A DNA stretch of 64,000 nt from Yersinia frederiksenii ATCC 33641 (GCF_000754805.1 NZ_KN150731.1:886492-950491); one strand, 5' to 3'. Counted from the stretch's first letter, positions 39,290 to 47,682 are shown. Notes: generated by a model from the letters alone, not told the origin. Numbers and translations are program-made.

Positions 39290-39333
39290 ATATCTTCTCT
39301 CCCCGATAAGATACTGCTCCATGAGTTTAGTGA

Positions 39334-39361
39334 AGCCTCCGATATTTCGGGGGCTTTTTTG
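39334..39361 (+). terminator. Terminator after guaA
   Basis: AGCCTCCGA and TCGGGGGCT pair around a short loop (39334-39355) and are followed by a run of T. Confidence 0.88.
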
Positions 39362-39516
39362 TTTTATATCTTCATCAGAATAAAAAATGAATTCATTTTG
39401 AGTGGATTGTTCTATTAACTAGATTTTTTGTGTGTGAATATAAAAGTGCAACTCATTATGTATCGGCTCATGCAAAAATAGCATGTTTCTGCTGACTTCT
39501 TATTTAAAGGTGAGGC

Positions 39517-41370
39517 ATGAATATCTACAATAAGGTGAGTAATATATTTTATCTATTGACTTTTATTTCATTCAATACAATATCCGATCATTTTTACGAT
39601 GATAATGTCTGTTTTTATTCTGGCGATAATTATACTGAGAAAGGTGACGCTAAGAAGTTTTGTGTCCCCCATTACACGGAGGATGAATGGTTATTTAGTC
39701 AGTGGAATAATAATATATCCTCTATTAAAATCCCCTTTAATATGCAGGTTGATATCTTTAGCGATTTTTCATTTACGGGTAAGTCTGCATCACTTTATAA
39801 AAATACCAACACTACTGATTTGAGAGCGTATGGTCTGATATCAGACATCAGTTCTTATCGAGTATTACCCAAAAAATTATACCCGGACAATAAACGGATA
39901 GTGTTCAGTTACAATTCTAATTTATTTTCAGAAAAACACCTTGGCTATAATTATTATCGTAGCCGTGGATACAGTATTATCCTGGGTCGAGAAAACCAAC
40001 CTACAGATGCAGATGGCCAGAGTTCGTCTATATTTTATAGTCATGCTGGGCAGATTATGACAGCATTTACAGGACAAGGGTTTGATAGAAATATCTATTG
40101 CTTACATCCAGCAGATCTAAGACAAGATGCCTTAAGTGCGGATGTCGCTTTCACCTATTGTGATTTTGGTAACCCAGGGCAACGCTGGCTTACCGAGAAG
40201 ATAGAAGAGAAAGTCGTCTTTGTGAATCAAGGGACAGGGACGGCATTATCGCTGGATGATGAAGGATTTTATGTTACTTTGAATATTAAACCTAATGCTG
40301 TTAATCATCTGCCGGGTCGTGGAAGACAATCTTCTCAGCCAACAGTTGAAGTTAATAGGAATGTAATATGGTTTGATGAGGAATATATTAAAAGGCTAGG
40401 ATTATTTACTGTACGACCTTTTCTTCAATATAAAGAAACATTTGAATCTATAGATGAAGTTGGTCAGCGTGAGATTATTGTTCATCATTTGGGAGAGCCA
40501 GATGATATTAATATTTACAGGGGCGGGGATAAGATAGGGAAAAATATTTACTATAATGTCGAAACTCAATATTTAATTGCTTATAATAAATCTAATGAGG
40601 AGGAGAAAATCACTGAAGCATCTTGTCTTTCATCGCTAAATCAAGGGGCGACACAGTACTCACCTCTCGCTTTTACCTATAATCGTAGTGGTTACAGTGA
40701 TAACTCAATTGAGTATCGTTGTGAAAATGGTGTTGTATATAATATGTATACTCACCGATGGTATTTTATGGCTGATCAGGATTTATACTATTTAGTTAAT
40801 GGGAGTGAAAATAAGGTTTTACATTTCTACATCAATGATAATCCGCAAAAAATGAATTTCCGTAGTGTATTGACTGGGCCGAAACCCGGTGAATATATTG
40901 GTCAGGCGATTAATTTTAATGAGCGAAAGTCGCAAGATGCGATATTTATTAATAATGAAGCATTGATGCATATACTTGATATGGAGAAGGGCGTTTGTGA
41001 ACTCAGCACTACAACTGCTAATAGTGGCACTTACTGTGGTGGGCAGAATACCTCTTGGTCTTCAACTGATTATAATCTCTTGAATACTAATCTCCGACGT
41101 TTCTATATCCCCTGGCTGTTGCCGCAAATAGTGAATAAATTACATACAAAAGATGAATCGGCGTCTTTTCTGCAAAAAGTCGAGACCCTGAAAGACCTTT
41201 TTGCCGACAATACAAACCCACTTGCCGACAAAGCCGCGTTACAGCAACTCAAAGATTTGTTAGTGGAATTCTTGCACACGTATCACTCACGCGATTACAG
41301 CAAGGTTTGGCATCAAGTTGCATATCTCCTTAATCGTGTTGATGTATTAATCGAGTGGGGGAATAACTAG
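39517..41370 (+). CDS. Exported protein with one beta-gamma-crystallin domain and a lectin-like segment
   Basis: A 617-residue protein. The N-terminus (about residues 7-23) is hydrophobic and probably a signal peptide, though weaker than usual. Residues from about 29 to 115 form one beta-gamma-crystallin domain: VCFYSGDNYTEKG, the Ca2+ motif NNNISS and a degenerate ISDISS. From about 125 to 270, NIYCLHP, FTYCDFGNPGQRW and NQGTGTALSL recall a ricin-type beta-trefoil (QxW motif); this is inference. The remaining 350 residues are unrecognised, with several Cys pairs, and end in a helical segment. It is A+T-rich like the paralog at 20271-22736 but differs outside the crystallin part. AGGTGAGG precedes the ATG. 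It is monocistronic after guaA. Confidence 0.8.
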   Translation: MNIYNKVSNIFYLLTFISFNTISDHFYDDNVCFYSGDNYTEKGDAKKFCVPHYTEDEWLFSQWNNNISSIKIPFNMQVDIFSDFSFTGKSASLYKNTNTTDLRAYGLISDISSYRVLPKKLYPDNKRIVFSYNSNLFSEKHLGYNYYRSRGYSIILGRENQPTDADGQSSSIFYSHAGQIMTAFTGQGFDRNIYCLHPADLRQDALSADVAFTYCDFGNPGQRWLTEKIEEKVVFVNQGTGTALSLDDEGFYVTLNIKPNAVNHLPGRGRQSSQPTVEVNRNVIWFDEEYIKRLGLFTVRPFLQYKETFESIDEVGQREIIVHHLGEPDDINIYRGGDKIGKNIYYNVETQYLIAYNKSNEEEKITEASCLSSLNQGATQYSPLAFTYNRSGYSDNSIEYRCENGVVYNMYTHRWYFMADQDLYYLVNGSENKVLHFYINDNPQKMNFRSVLTGPKPGEYIGQAINFNERKSQDAIFINNEALMHILDMEKGVCELSTTTANSGTYCGGQNTSWSSTDYNLLNTNLRRFYIPWLLPQIVNKLHTKDESASFLQKVETLKDLFADNTNPLADKAALQQLKDLLVEFLHTYHSRDYSKVWHQVAYLLNRVDVLIEWGNN

Positions 41371-41670
41371 ACGTTATAGTTACAAAATGTGACACAAATC
41401 ACATTCTAGCTTTACCCTCCTATTGATGCGGTATAACCTTGACGAATCTTTACAACTCAACTAAATGTTTAACATCTTAATTTTATAATTCACATCGCCA
41501 ACAAGGCGGGAAGTCCATTCACTATTAGTCAAGATTGCTACTGCCGCGGCATAAATCGCACGGTAGTTTAGCTCGCAGTAACCCGCATCTGTTAACGCCA
41601 TGCCCCTTAGCTGCATGTCCCGATATATAACGGATGAATACTGCTTGCGTGCTCTTTTGTGGAGAAAAAC
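41371..41670 (+). other. Intergenic region and long leader before the dehydrogenase operon
   Basis: 300 bases that hold a CRP site near the left end and a -10-like TATAAC at 41432-41437. That -10 would put the CRP site at about -48, not a standard position, so the true start is uncertain. The last 150 bases look like a long untranslated leader with no supported reading frame. Confidence 0.5.
41385..41406 (+). promoter_or_regulatory. CRP binding site upstream of the sugar dehydrogenase operon
   Basis: TGTGA (41388-41392) and TCACA (41399-41403) are perfect half-sites six bases apart, with A/T-rich flanks (AAA and TTC) that also match the consensus. It suggests that the dehydrogenase is under catabolite control. 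Confidence 0.85.
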
Positions 41671-42180
41671 ATGTCGGTAACTCTCTCTCCGATACCTCAG
41701 GTGCGCGGTATTTCACGCCGCCGTTTACTGGGGTATGTCGGTGTCGGGCTAGTCACTAGCCTGATGAACCCTCTCTCTTTAGATGCTTTCGCGGCATCAA
41801 CCCAAACCTCACCACAGAATTTAGAACGATTCATGTTGGTCTCCCGAGCACTGACCGGAAAACGTCAGCTCAATGCACAAGTTGGTCAGCGTATCTATCA
41901 GGTTTTGCTTGGCAAAATCGGTGGTTTCGACCAGAAGTTGGCTTTATTGCAGCCTTTGCCCGCTGGTGAACCTCTCCAGTGGTCACCTCTGGAGCAGCAA
42001 ATTGCCCGCCATATCTTACAAGGTTGGTATGTTGGTGTGATTGGTACAGGGGCTGACGCCGCAGTAATCAGCTATGAAAATGCGTTGATGTTTGATGCGG
42101 TATCCGATGTGTTGGTTATTCGCTCTTATTGCCCGAATAAACCTGGATACTGGGCTGCAAAGCCTGATGTCGCCTTATAA
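41671..42180 (+). CDS. Small (gamma) subunit of FAD-dependent sugar dehydrogenase, Tat signal
   Basis: A 169-residue protein of the gluconate/sorbitol/glucose dehydrogenase small-subunit family. It begins with a twin-arginine signal (S15-R-R-R-L-L20, then a hydrophobic stretch ending AFA). The FAD subunit has no signal of its own, so it is expected to be exported folded and bound to this one. The ATG at 41671 has GGAG 6 bases upstream. The next gene starts 17 bases later. Sizes and order (169, 539, 422) match the gamma-alpha-beta arrangement I recall for the Burkholderia FAD glucose dehydrogenase (168, 539, 425). Confidence 0.88.
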   Translation: MSVTLSPIPQVRGISRRRLLGYVGVGLVTSLMNPLSLDAFAASTQTSPQNLERFMLVSRALTGKRQLNAQVGQRIYQVLLGKIGGFDQKLALLQPLPAGEPLQWSPLEQQIARHILQGWYVGVIGTGADAAVISYENALMFDAVSDVLVIRSYCPNKPGYWAAKPDVAL

Positions 42181-42197
42181 TTTTGGAGAATCTATTT

Positions 42198-43817
42198 ATG
42201 GCTGACACACTTAAGGCAGATGTCGTCGTTATTGGCTCGGGCGTCGCGGGTGGATTGGTAGCACATCAATTAGCGATGGCAGGGAAGTCTGTTTTGGTTT
42301 TAGAAGCCGGACCGCGTCTTTCACGCTGGGAAATCGTGGAAAATTTCCGCAACCAGCCTGATAAGTCAGACAACATGGCAGCTTACCCTTCAACATCTTA
42401 TGCACCTCATCCCGAATCTAACCCTAATAATAACTATTTGATTCAAAAGGGCGAGCATCCGTACGATGTGCAGTATATCCGTGCGGTTGGTGGCACCACC
42501 TGGCATTGGGCCGCATCGGCATGGCGTTTTTTGCCGAACGATTTCAAGCTGAAAACCGTGTATGGCGTGGGCCGCGACTGGCCGATTGAATATGCCGCAC
42601 TGGAAAAGTGGTATTTCCGCGCAGAACAGGAGTTAGGTGTCTGGGGGCCGAGTGATGAAGATTTGGGCTCACCGCGCAGCGAACCTTATCCTATGGCCCC
42701 GCTGCCGTTATCCTGGAATGAGCAGCGCATCAAAACCGTATTAAACAGCCACAGTTTTAATGGTAGTGATTTTAATGTTGTAACCGAACCCGTGGCTCGT
42801 AACAGCCGCCCCTACGATGGTCGCCCGACCTGCTGCGGCAATAATAATTGCATGCCAATTTGCCCGATAGGTGCCATGTACAGCGGTATCACTCATGTCG
42901 AAAAAGCTGAGCGTGCTGGCGCTATCGTCCGTCCGCAAGCCGTGGTCTATAAACTGGAAGTGAATGATCAACAGCACATTACTGCCGCATTGTTTAAGGA
43001 TGCGCAAGGTAATGAACATCGTGCCGAAGGCCAGTATTTTGTGTTAGCGGCCAATGGCATTGAGATTCCAAAACTGATGCTGATGTCCACCAGTGATAAA
43101 AACCCACGGGGCGTGGGGAATAGCTCGGATATGGTTGGGCGTAATCTGATGGATCACCCAGGTACCGGTGTCACCTTTATGGCCAGTGAACCACTATGGC
43201 CGGGGCGTGGCCCGCAGGAAATGACCTCTTTAATTGGATTTCGTGATGGGGCATTTCGATCAGAATATGCGGCAAAAAAGATCCATTTGTCTAACTTGTC
43301 GCGTACTGATCAAGTCACTATCGAGTTACTTTCTCAGGGGGATTTGCCGCTCGGGCCACAACTTGACGCTAAAATTCGGGATCGTGCGGCGCGGTTTGTG
43401 CAGTTCGACAGCTTCCACGAGATCCTGCCGCATGTAGAGAATCGCATTATCCCCAGTGCAACAGAGAAAGATGCCATCGGTATTCCCAAACCTGAATTTT
43501 ACTATGCGATGGATGATTATGTCCGCAAAAGTGCGGTGCATACCCAGCAAGTTTATGCTGAGGCGGCAAGGTTGATGGGGGGGACTGAAGTTCAGTTCCA
43601 CAATAATTTCGCCAACAATAATCACATCACCGGCACCACAATCATGGGTAATGACCCGAAAGATTCGGTGGTAGACAGTGATTGCCGCACCCATGACCAT
43701 AAAAATTTGTTTATCGCCAGCAGCAGTGTGATGCCAACTGTGGGTTCAGTGAACTGTACCTTGACGATTGCCGCGCTCTCTTTGCGCATTGCTGAAACAT
43801 TAAAGGCCGAGGTGTAA
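42198..43817 (+). CDS. Large (alpha) FAD and Fe-S subunit of periplasmic sugar dehydrogenase, GMC family
   Basis: A 539-residue GMC oxidoreductase. The FAD-binding GxGxxG is at residues 13-18 (VVVIGSGVAGG). Cys212, Cys213, Cys218 and Cys222 (CCGNNNCMPICP) match the cluster ligands of FAD glucose dehydrogenase, which carries a [3Fe-4S] centre between FAD and the cytochrome. The C-terminal GMC block has the catalytic His/Asn region (VDSDCRTHDHKNLFIASSSV, then TVGSVNCTLTIAAL). It oxidises an aldose, polyol or aldonate; sequence alone does not say which. The start has TTGGAGAA upstream. The cytochrome gene begins 1 base after its stop. Confidence 0.9.
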   Translation: MADTLKADVVVIGSGVAGGLVAHQLAMAGKSVLVLEAGPRLSRWEIVENFRNQPDKSDNMAAYPSTSYAPHPESNPNNNYLIQKGEHPYDVQYIRAVGGTTWHWAASAWRFLPNDFKLKTVYGVGRDWPIEYAALEKWYFRAEQELGVWGPSDEDLGSPRSEPYPMAPLPLSWNEQRIKTVLNSHSFNGSDFNVVTEPVARNSRPYDGRPTCCGNNNCMPICPIGAMYSGITHVEKAERAGAIVRPQAVVYKLEVNDQQHITAALFKDAQGNEHRAEGQYFVLAANGIEIPKLMLMSTSDKNPRGVGNSSDMVGRNLMDHPGTGVTFMASEPLWPGRGPQEMTSLIGFRDGAFRSEYAAKKIHLSNLSRTDQVTIELLSQGDLPLGPQLDAKIRDRAARFVQFDSFHEILPHVENRIIPSATEKDAIGIPKPEFYYAMDDYVRKSAVHTQQVYAEAARLMGGTEVQFHNNFANNNHITGTTIMGNDPKDSVVDSDCRTHDHKNLFIASSSVMPTVGSVNCTLTIAALSLRIAETLKAEV

Positions 43818-43818
43818 G

Positions 43819-45087
43819 ATGAAAAAACTAACCCTGGGTCACTCAGTAAAATCGCTGCTGCTTGCATTAGGATGCGCCGCCAGCGGACATGCCAGCGCTG
43901 ACGCTAACTTGATTGCGCGTGGAGAGTATCTGACCAAAGCTGCTGACTGCGTGGCTTGTCACACCACTAAAGATGGCAAACCTTTTGCCGGTGGTTTGGC
44001 ATTTAAAACCCCGATGGGGACGCTGTATTCACCCAATATTACACCGGATAAAGAAACCGGAATTGGTCGTTGGAGCGATGAGGAGTTTTTGCGCGCCTTA
44101 CATGAAGGGAAAGGGAAAAACGGTGAAAATCTCTACCCGGCATTCCCTTATACCTCTTATACCTTGCTACAGGATGATGACGTCAAAGCGATTAAGGCTT
44201 ATCTGTTTAGCTTGCCTGCAGTGCATCAACCAAATCGCGAAAATGATATGCCGTTCCCATTCAATCAGCGCTGGGGATTGTGGTTCTGGAATTTAGTGAA
44301 CTTTGATGGGCAGCGCTTTGAACCTGATAGCAGTAAAGATGCACAATGGAATCAGGGCGCTTATTTTGTTGAGGCGCTAGGGCACTGTGGTGAATGCCAT
44401 ACACCACGAAATATCACCATGGGTATGAAAGACAGTAAAGCTTATGCAGGTACTGAGATTGATGGTTGGACAGCATTCAATATTACCTCAGACCCACATG
44501 CCGGAATTGGTGGCTGGAGCCAGGAGCAGATGGTGCAATATCTGCGTAGCGGTCATGTTGATGGCAAAGCTCAGGCCGCTGGGCCAATGGCGGAAGTGAT
44601 CGAGAATAGTACTCGCCACTTAACAGATAGCGATCTAAATGCTATGGCGGTTTATTTGCGCAGCTTGAAGCCTTTGAATCCGGATGATGAAACTCAGAGT
44701 CGTTCCGATTGGGGGCAGCCAGCAACCAGCGTTAATACGTTACGTGGTATGCCGTTCACGGCAGATAACAACACTGACGGCGCGCGCCTATATTTGGGTA
44801 ACTGCGCCTCTTGCCATGGTTTTACCGGCGGTGGTGTGCAGGATGGTTACTATCCTTCACTGATGAAGAACTCGGTAGTTGGGGCGTCGGCACCTAATAA
44901 CTTGATTAATGTGATTCTCCACGGTGTGTCGCGTAAAACTAATGATGGCGAGGTATTTATGCCCGGTTTTGCCAACACTTTGACGGATGAACAGGTGGTC
45001 AGTTTGAGTCATTACCTACTGCAACAGTTTGGCCAACCGGCATTGAATATAAAAGCTGATGATGTCAAAACATTGCGCGGAGAGTAA
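43819..45087 (+). CDS. Triheme cytochrome c subunit of the sugar dehydrogenase
   Basis: A 422-residue secreted cytochrome with a Sec signal peptide (about residues 1-28) and three heme c motifs: CVACH near residue 44, CGECH near 190 and CASCH near 329. It takes electrons from the Fe-S/FAD subunit and passes them to the quinone pool or terminal oxidases at the inner membrane. No clear C-terminal membrane segment is seen. It is the last gene of the three-gene operon and is followed by a terminator. Confidence 0.92.
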   Translation: MKKLTLGHSVKSLLLALGCAASGHASADANLIARGEYLTKAADCVACHTTKDGKPFAGGLAFKTPMGTLYSPNITPDKETGIGRWSDEEFLRALHEGKGKNGENLYPAFPYTSYTLLQDDDVKAIKAYLFSLPAVHQPNRENDMPFPFNQRWGLWFWNLVNFDGQRFEPDSSKDAQWNQGAYFVEALGHCGECHTPRNITMGMKDSKAYAGTEIDGWTAFNITSDPHAGIGGWSQEQMVQYLRSGHVDGKAQAAGPMAEVIENSTRHLTDSDLNAMAVYLRSLKPLNPDDETQSRSDWGQPATSVNTLRGMPFTADNNTDGARLYLGNCASCHGFTGGGVQDGYYPSLMKNSVVGASAPNNLINVILHGVSRKTNDGEVFMPGFANTLTDEQVVSLSHYLLQQFGQPALNIKADDVKTLRGE

Positions 45088-45113
45088 TTTCGCTCATCAT
45101 TTATAACAGACAT

Positions 45114-45137
45114 AAGGGAGCTGAGGCTCCCTTTTTA
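45114..45137. terminator. Terminator after the dehydrogenase operon
   Basis: AAGGGAGC (45114-45121) and GCTCCCTT (45126-45133) pair perfectly around TGAG and are followed by T's. It may also serve the convergent gene at 45145-45891, since A's flank the other side. Confidence 0.88.
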
Positions 45138-45144
45138 GTTTTCT

Positions 45145-45891
45145 TTAATGGTTCTTTTGAAGTTCGTTCGCCAGTTTATGAGCATTCACCTGCATTGCTT
45201 TTGTTATTATAGCCGTGCTGTGAAAAAAGTTAGGGAACTTTTCACAAATTTTCACGGCCTGTTCATTAGAGCAATTTAGATTGTTGGATGTACAGTTTTG
45301 TAACTGCATAATCAGGTTTGATTTCTTTTCGGGGTCTAATATTATGTTGTTTAGTAAATGCGCTTTATTATTGATTATATCAGAGCTAAGTCTTTCTTTA
45401 CCTAAATCAAAACACACTCCGCCACCACAGGATATATAGTGGACTTCATTTTCTACTCGGGTGTCATAGGTAAAAAGTCTTCTGCTCGAGAGAATGGTGT
45501 CATAGGAAATATCTGGGCCAAAAATAAAAACCACCTTATCTATTTGACTGGAATCTGTATCTAAATCGCTTATTTTCCATGGTTTTGAGCTATTATTCAT
45601 GAGGTTGTGAATTTGTGATTTTTCCATGTTAGCCTTGACGTAATATTGTTTCTCACCATTTTCCAATTCAATCGAATTAAGCTGGATTACTTTTTTATCA
45701 TCTAACCTCCCAACAGTGTCTCCTGGTTCAAATTGGGGGCTCAAGGCGTGGCTTATTGAATTTATAATATGGTCTATTGCATGCTTTCTGTTTTCTAATA
45801 TTTCACTTTTGTTGTGTTTTTCTGATGATATATTATTCAGTTGAGAGATGTCCGTTATTGCAAAACTCGGTGCATTTGATATAGGGCCCAT
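45145..45891 (-). CDS. Orphan 248-residue protein of unknown function, A+T-rich
   Basis: I do not recognise this protein. It has no Sec signal peptide and no membrane segment. The first 50 residues (MGPISNAPSFAITDISQLNN and on) are rich in Ser, Asn, Ile and Thr, as in substrates of type III secretion, but this is not proof. Two small cysteine patterns are present: SCGGGVCFD near residue 160 and NCTSNNLNCSN near residue 205. The base composition is clearly more A+T-rich than the flanking dehydrogenase and thiD genes, suggesting transfer. AAGGA lies 7 bases before the ATG. It stands alone between a terminator and a GNAT gene. Confidence 0.7.
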   Translation of the reverse strand: MGPISNAPSFAITDISQLNNISSEKHNKSEILENRKHAIDHIINSISHALSPQFEPGDTVGRLDDKKVIQLNSIELENGEKQYYVKANMEKSQIHNLMNNSSKPWKISDLDTDSSQIDKVVFIFGPDISYDTILSSRRLFTYDTRVENEVHYISCGGGVCFDLGKERLSSDIINNKAHLLNNIILDPEKKSNLIMQLQNCTSNNLNCSNEQAVKICEKFPNFFHSTAIITKAMQVNAHKLANELQKNH

Positions 45892-45996
45892 AAATAATCC
45901 TTTTTAAATTGACTGAATCACAAGTCTATTGTATTGAATGAATTCAAATTTACTATTCAGGTTTTTATCTGGGTTTTATTCTATACAGATGTAAAG

Positions 45997-46437
45997 TTAT
46001 TTAATCTTTTCATTATGCCAATGCATTAAAATATAATCACCGTCATTGCTTCTACCGGTAGCAATCGGCAGCCAGCCGTTTTTTTGATAAAAAGCCAGCG
46101 CCTGCTGGTTTTTTGCTAAACATTTTAAGGAGCCATGAGTGGTAAATAGCTGTTGGGCTGCCTGCAATAATGCCTTGCCCGCCCCACGATGCTGCATTTT
46201 CGGATCAACGAACAGGTTATGCAGGAAACTCTCTTCCATAAATAGGGAGGCAAAACCGAGGTGTTCATCACCGTCGATGGCGACCAAGATGGTCTCCCCA
46301 ATAGTGGATCGGTCAAAATCTTCCAGATGAAAACGCTCCCCATCCAGCCAGCTAAAAGTTGCTCGACGTGCTGCCAAATAGAGGGTGCGTAGAAATGGGC
46401 GGTCACTCTCTTGATACGGACGAACCTTGATACTCAT
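45997..46437 (-). CDS. GNAT-family N-acetyltransferase
   Basis: A 146-residue single-domain GNAT protein. The acetyl-CoA binding motif A is QHRGAGKALLQAA, preceded by HNLFVDPKM, and motif B is LAKNQQALAFYQKNGWLP. The acceptor is unknown; proteins of this size often acetylate small molecules or protein amino groups. It is divergent from thiD and is separated from the orphan gene by about 105 A+T-rich bases. Confidence 0.88.
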   Translation of the reverse strand: MSIKVRPYQESDRPFLRTLYLAARRATFSWLDGERFHLEDFDRSTIGETILVAIDGDEHLGFASLFMEESFLHNLFVDPKMQHRGAGKALLQAAQQLFTTHGSLKCLAKNQQALAFYQKNGWLPIATGRSNDGDYILMHWHNEKIK

Positions 46438-46527
46438 GCTGTGGTTTACCTACGTCAGTGAAATGGATCATTGAGATGGTTAATAGAGGATTGATCTTCT
46501 ATCACTTGCCCGTGATAATAACAATTC

Positions 46528-46617
46528 TGACTCGGGGTGCCTGCCACAAACAGTGGCATGGCTGAGATATTACCCGTATTACCTGATCTGGATTATGCCA
46601 GCGTAGGGAAGTCTCGG
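46528..46617 (+). promoter_or_regulatory. TPP riboswitch (thi-box) upstream of thiD
   Basis: The conserved THI element is plain: ACTCGGGGTGC (46530-46540), GGCTGAGAT (46560-46568), ACCCGT, then ACCTGATCTGGAT (46581-46593) and GCGTAGGGAAG (46601-46611). The closing P1 helix is GACT/AGTC. It binds thiamine pyrophosphate and lowers expression of the downstream gene when thiamine is plentiful. Confidence 0.96.
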
Positions 46618-46632
46618 TATCGAAGGGTACCG

Positions 46633-46657
46633 TCTTCTTAACCGCCGGTTAGGAGGA
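46633..46657 (+). promoter_or_regulatory. Riboswitch expression platform: hairpin hiding a Shine-Dalgarno sequence
   Basis: TCTTCTTAACC (46633-46643) pairs with GGTTAGGAGGA (46647-46657), 11 pairs with two G-U, around a 3-base loop. The 3' arm contains AGGAGG, the ribosome-binding site of a 32-codon ORF. A competing pairing, GAAGG (46622-46626) with TCTTC (46633-46637), would free it. This fits a translational riboswitch. Confidence 0.7.
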
Positions 46658-46659
46658 AT

Positions 46660-46758
46660 ATGTACGTTCAACCTGCCGTTTTTTCTTCAGTTGTGACCAC
46701 TCACATCGTGCCATTGGCCATCTTACCTACTGATATCTCAGTGGGGATGTGTTCATGA
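46660..46758 (+). CDS. 32-residue upstream ORF overlapping the thiD start
   Basis: ATG at 46660 is preceded by AGGAGG (46651-46656), with a short 3-base spacing. It encodes MYVQPAVFSSVV and on, 32 residues, and stops at TGA 46756-46758. The thiD ATG is at 46755, so the two overlap as ATGA, the classic coupling arrangement. The ribosome-binding site lies inside the riboswitch hairpin. The peptide has no recognisable domain and may matter only as a coupling device. The reading is supported by signals and not by known homologs. Confidence 0.55.
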   Translation: MYVQPAVFSSVVTTHIVPLAILPTDISVGMCS

Positions 46759-47555
46759 TGCGCATAAATGCACTCACCATTGCTGGAACTGACCCAAGTG
46801 GTGGCGCGGGTATTCAGGCCGATCTGAAAACCTTTTCAGCATTACAAGCTTACGGCACCAGTGTTATCACCGCGTTGGTCGCGCAAAATACCCGCGGTGT
46901 TCAGTCGGTCTATCCCATCGAACCGGCGTTTGTTGCGGCTCAATTAGATTCTGTTCTCAGTGATGTGCGCATTGATAGTGCCAAAATAGGCATGCTGGCT
47001 AATGCCGATATTGTGGAGATTGTTGCCACGCAGTTGCGCCGCTACCCCATTCCATTTGTGGTACTAGATACCGTGATGGTCGCCAAAAGCGGTGATCCAC
47101 TGCTGGCTCCAGAGGCGGTTGACGCCGTGCGCCAGTTGCTGCTACCTCAGGTTGCCTTAATTACCCCCAATTTACCGGAAGCAGCGGCACTACTGGGTTG
47201 TCAGCCAGCACATAATGAGCAAGAAATGTGTGAACAAGGGCGAGCACTGTTGGCGTTAGGCTGTCAGGGGGTGCTAATGAAAGGGGGGCATTTGAGTGGT
47301 GAAGAGAGCCCAGACTGGCTGTTTACCCCCAAACGTGAACAGCGTTTTGTGACTCGTCGGGTTGCCACCCGGCATACCCACGGCACCGGTTGTACCTTAT
47401 CGGCAGCACTAGCAGCATTGCGCCCACGGCACGCTGATTGGGCCGATACCGTGAATGCCGCCAAACATTACCTACAAGGGGCACTGGAACAAGCCGATAC
47501 CCTTGAGGTTGGGCAGGGGATTGGGCCGGTGCATCATTTTCATCAATGGTGGTAA
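46755..47555 (+). CDS. thiD: HMP/HMP-phosphate kinase
   Basis: A 266-residue ribokinase-like enzyme that phosphorylates 4-amino-5-hydroxymethyl-2-methylpyrimidine and its monophosphate for thiamine synthesis. ALTIAGTDPSGGAGIQADLKT at the N-terminus and the anion-hole block THGTGCTLSAALAAL near the C-terminus are diagnostic. The start MMRINALTIAG matches E. coli (MKRINAL) and has GGGGA 7 bases upstream. It stands alone here under a TPP riboswitch and an upstream ORF and is followed by two ERIC elements. Confidence 0.96.
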   Translation: MMRINALTIAGTDPSGGAGIQADLKTFSALQAYGTSVITALVAQNTRGVQSVYPIEPAFVAAQLDSVLSDVRIDSAKIGMLANADIVEIVATQLRRYPIPFVVLDTVMVAKSGDPLLAPEAVDAVRQLLLPQVALITPNLPEAAALLGCQPAHNEQEMCEQGRALLALGCQGVLMKGGHLSGEESPDWLFTPKREQRFVTRRVATRHTHGTGCTLSAALAALRPRHADWADTVNAAKHYLQGALEQADTLEVGQGIGPVHHFHQWW

Positions 47556-47682
47556 TATCTTTCATCCTTGGCACTGCTGCGGTGTTAGCGGCGCTGATGC
47601 GCCCGAATCACTGACTGATGTCAGCTCAGCGGGACTTATTCGCTTGCTGCCTTGCCGCAATGCCAATGATTTTGGATATATC
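47553..47682. repeat. ERIC element, first of a tandem pair
   Basis: About 127 bases with ERIC-like ends (AATATCTTTCATCCTTGG and GCCAATGATTTTGGATATA). The core GAATCACTGACTGATG and the arm CTTGCTGCCTTGCCGCAATGC match ERIC in inverted orientation relative to the guaBA copy. The central part has drifted from the consensus. Confidence 0.8.

Noticed and set aside
40500-40560. ADP-ribosyltransferase-like IYRGG in the second crystallin protein
   Set aside because: Only a vague resemblance to the arginine motif; no convincing STS or ExE motif follows at the right distances.
42198-43817. Assigning the dehydrogenase specifically as glucose, gluconate or sorbitol dehydrogenase
   Set aside because: The large-subunit motifs are shared across the family; nothing visible decides the substrate, so no gene symbol was given.
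44040-44300. Second-frame plus-strand ORF inside the cytochrome gene
   Set aside because: It overlaps the triheme cytochrome frame, which has clear CxxCH motifs and a signal peptide.
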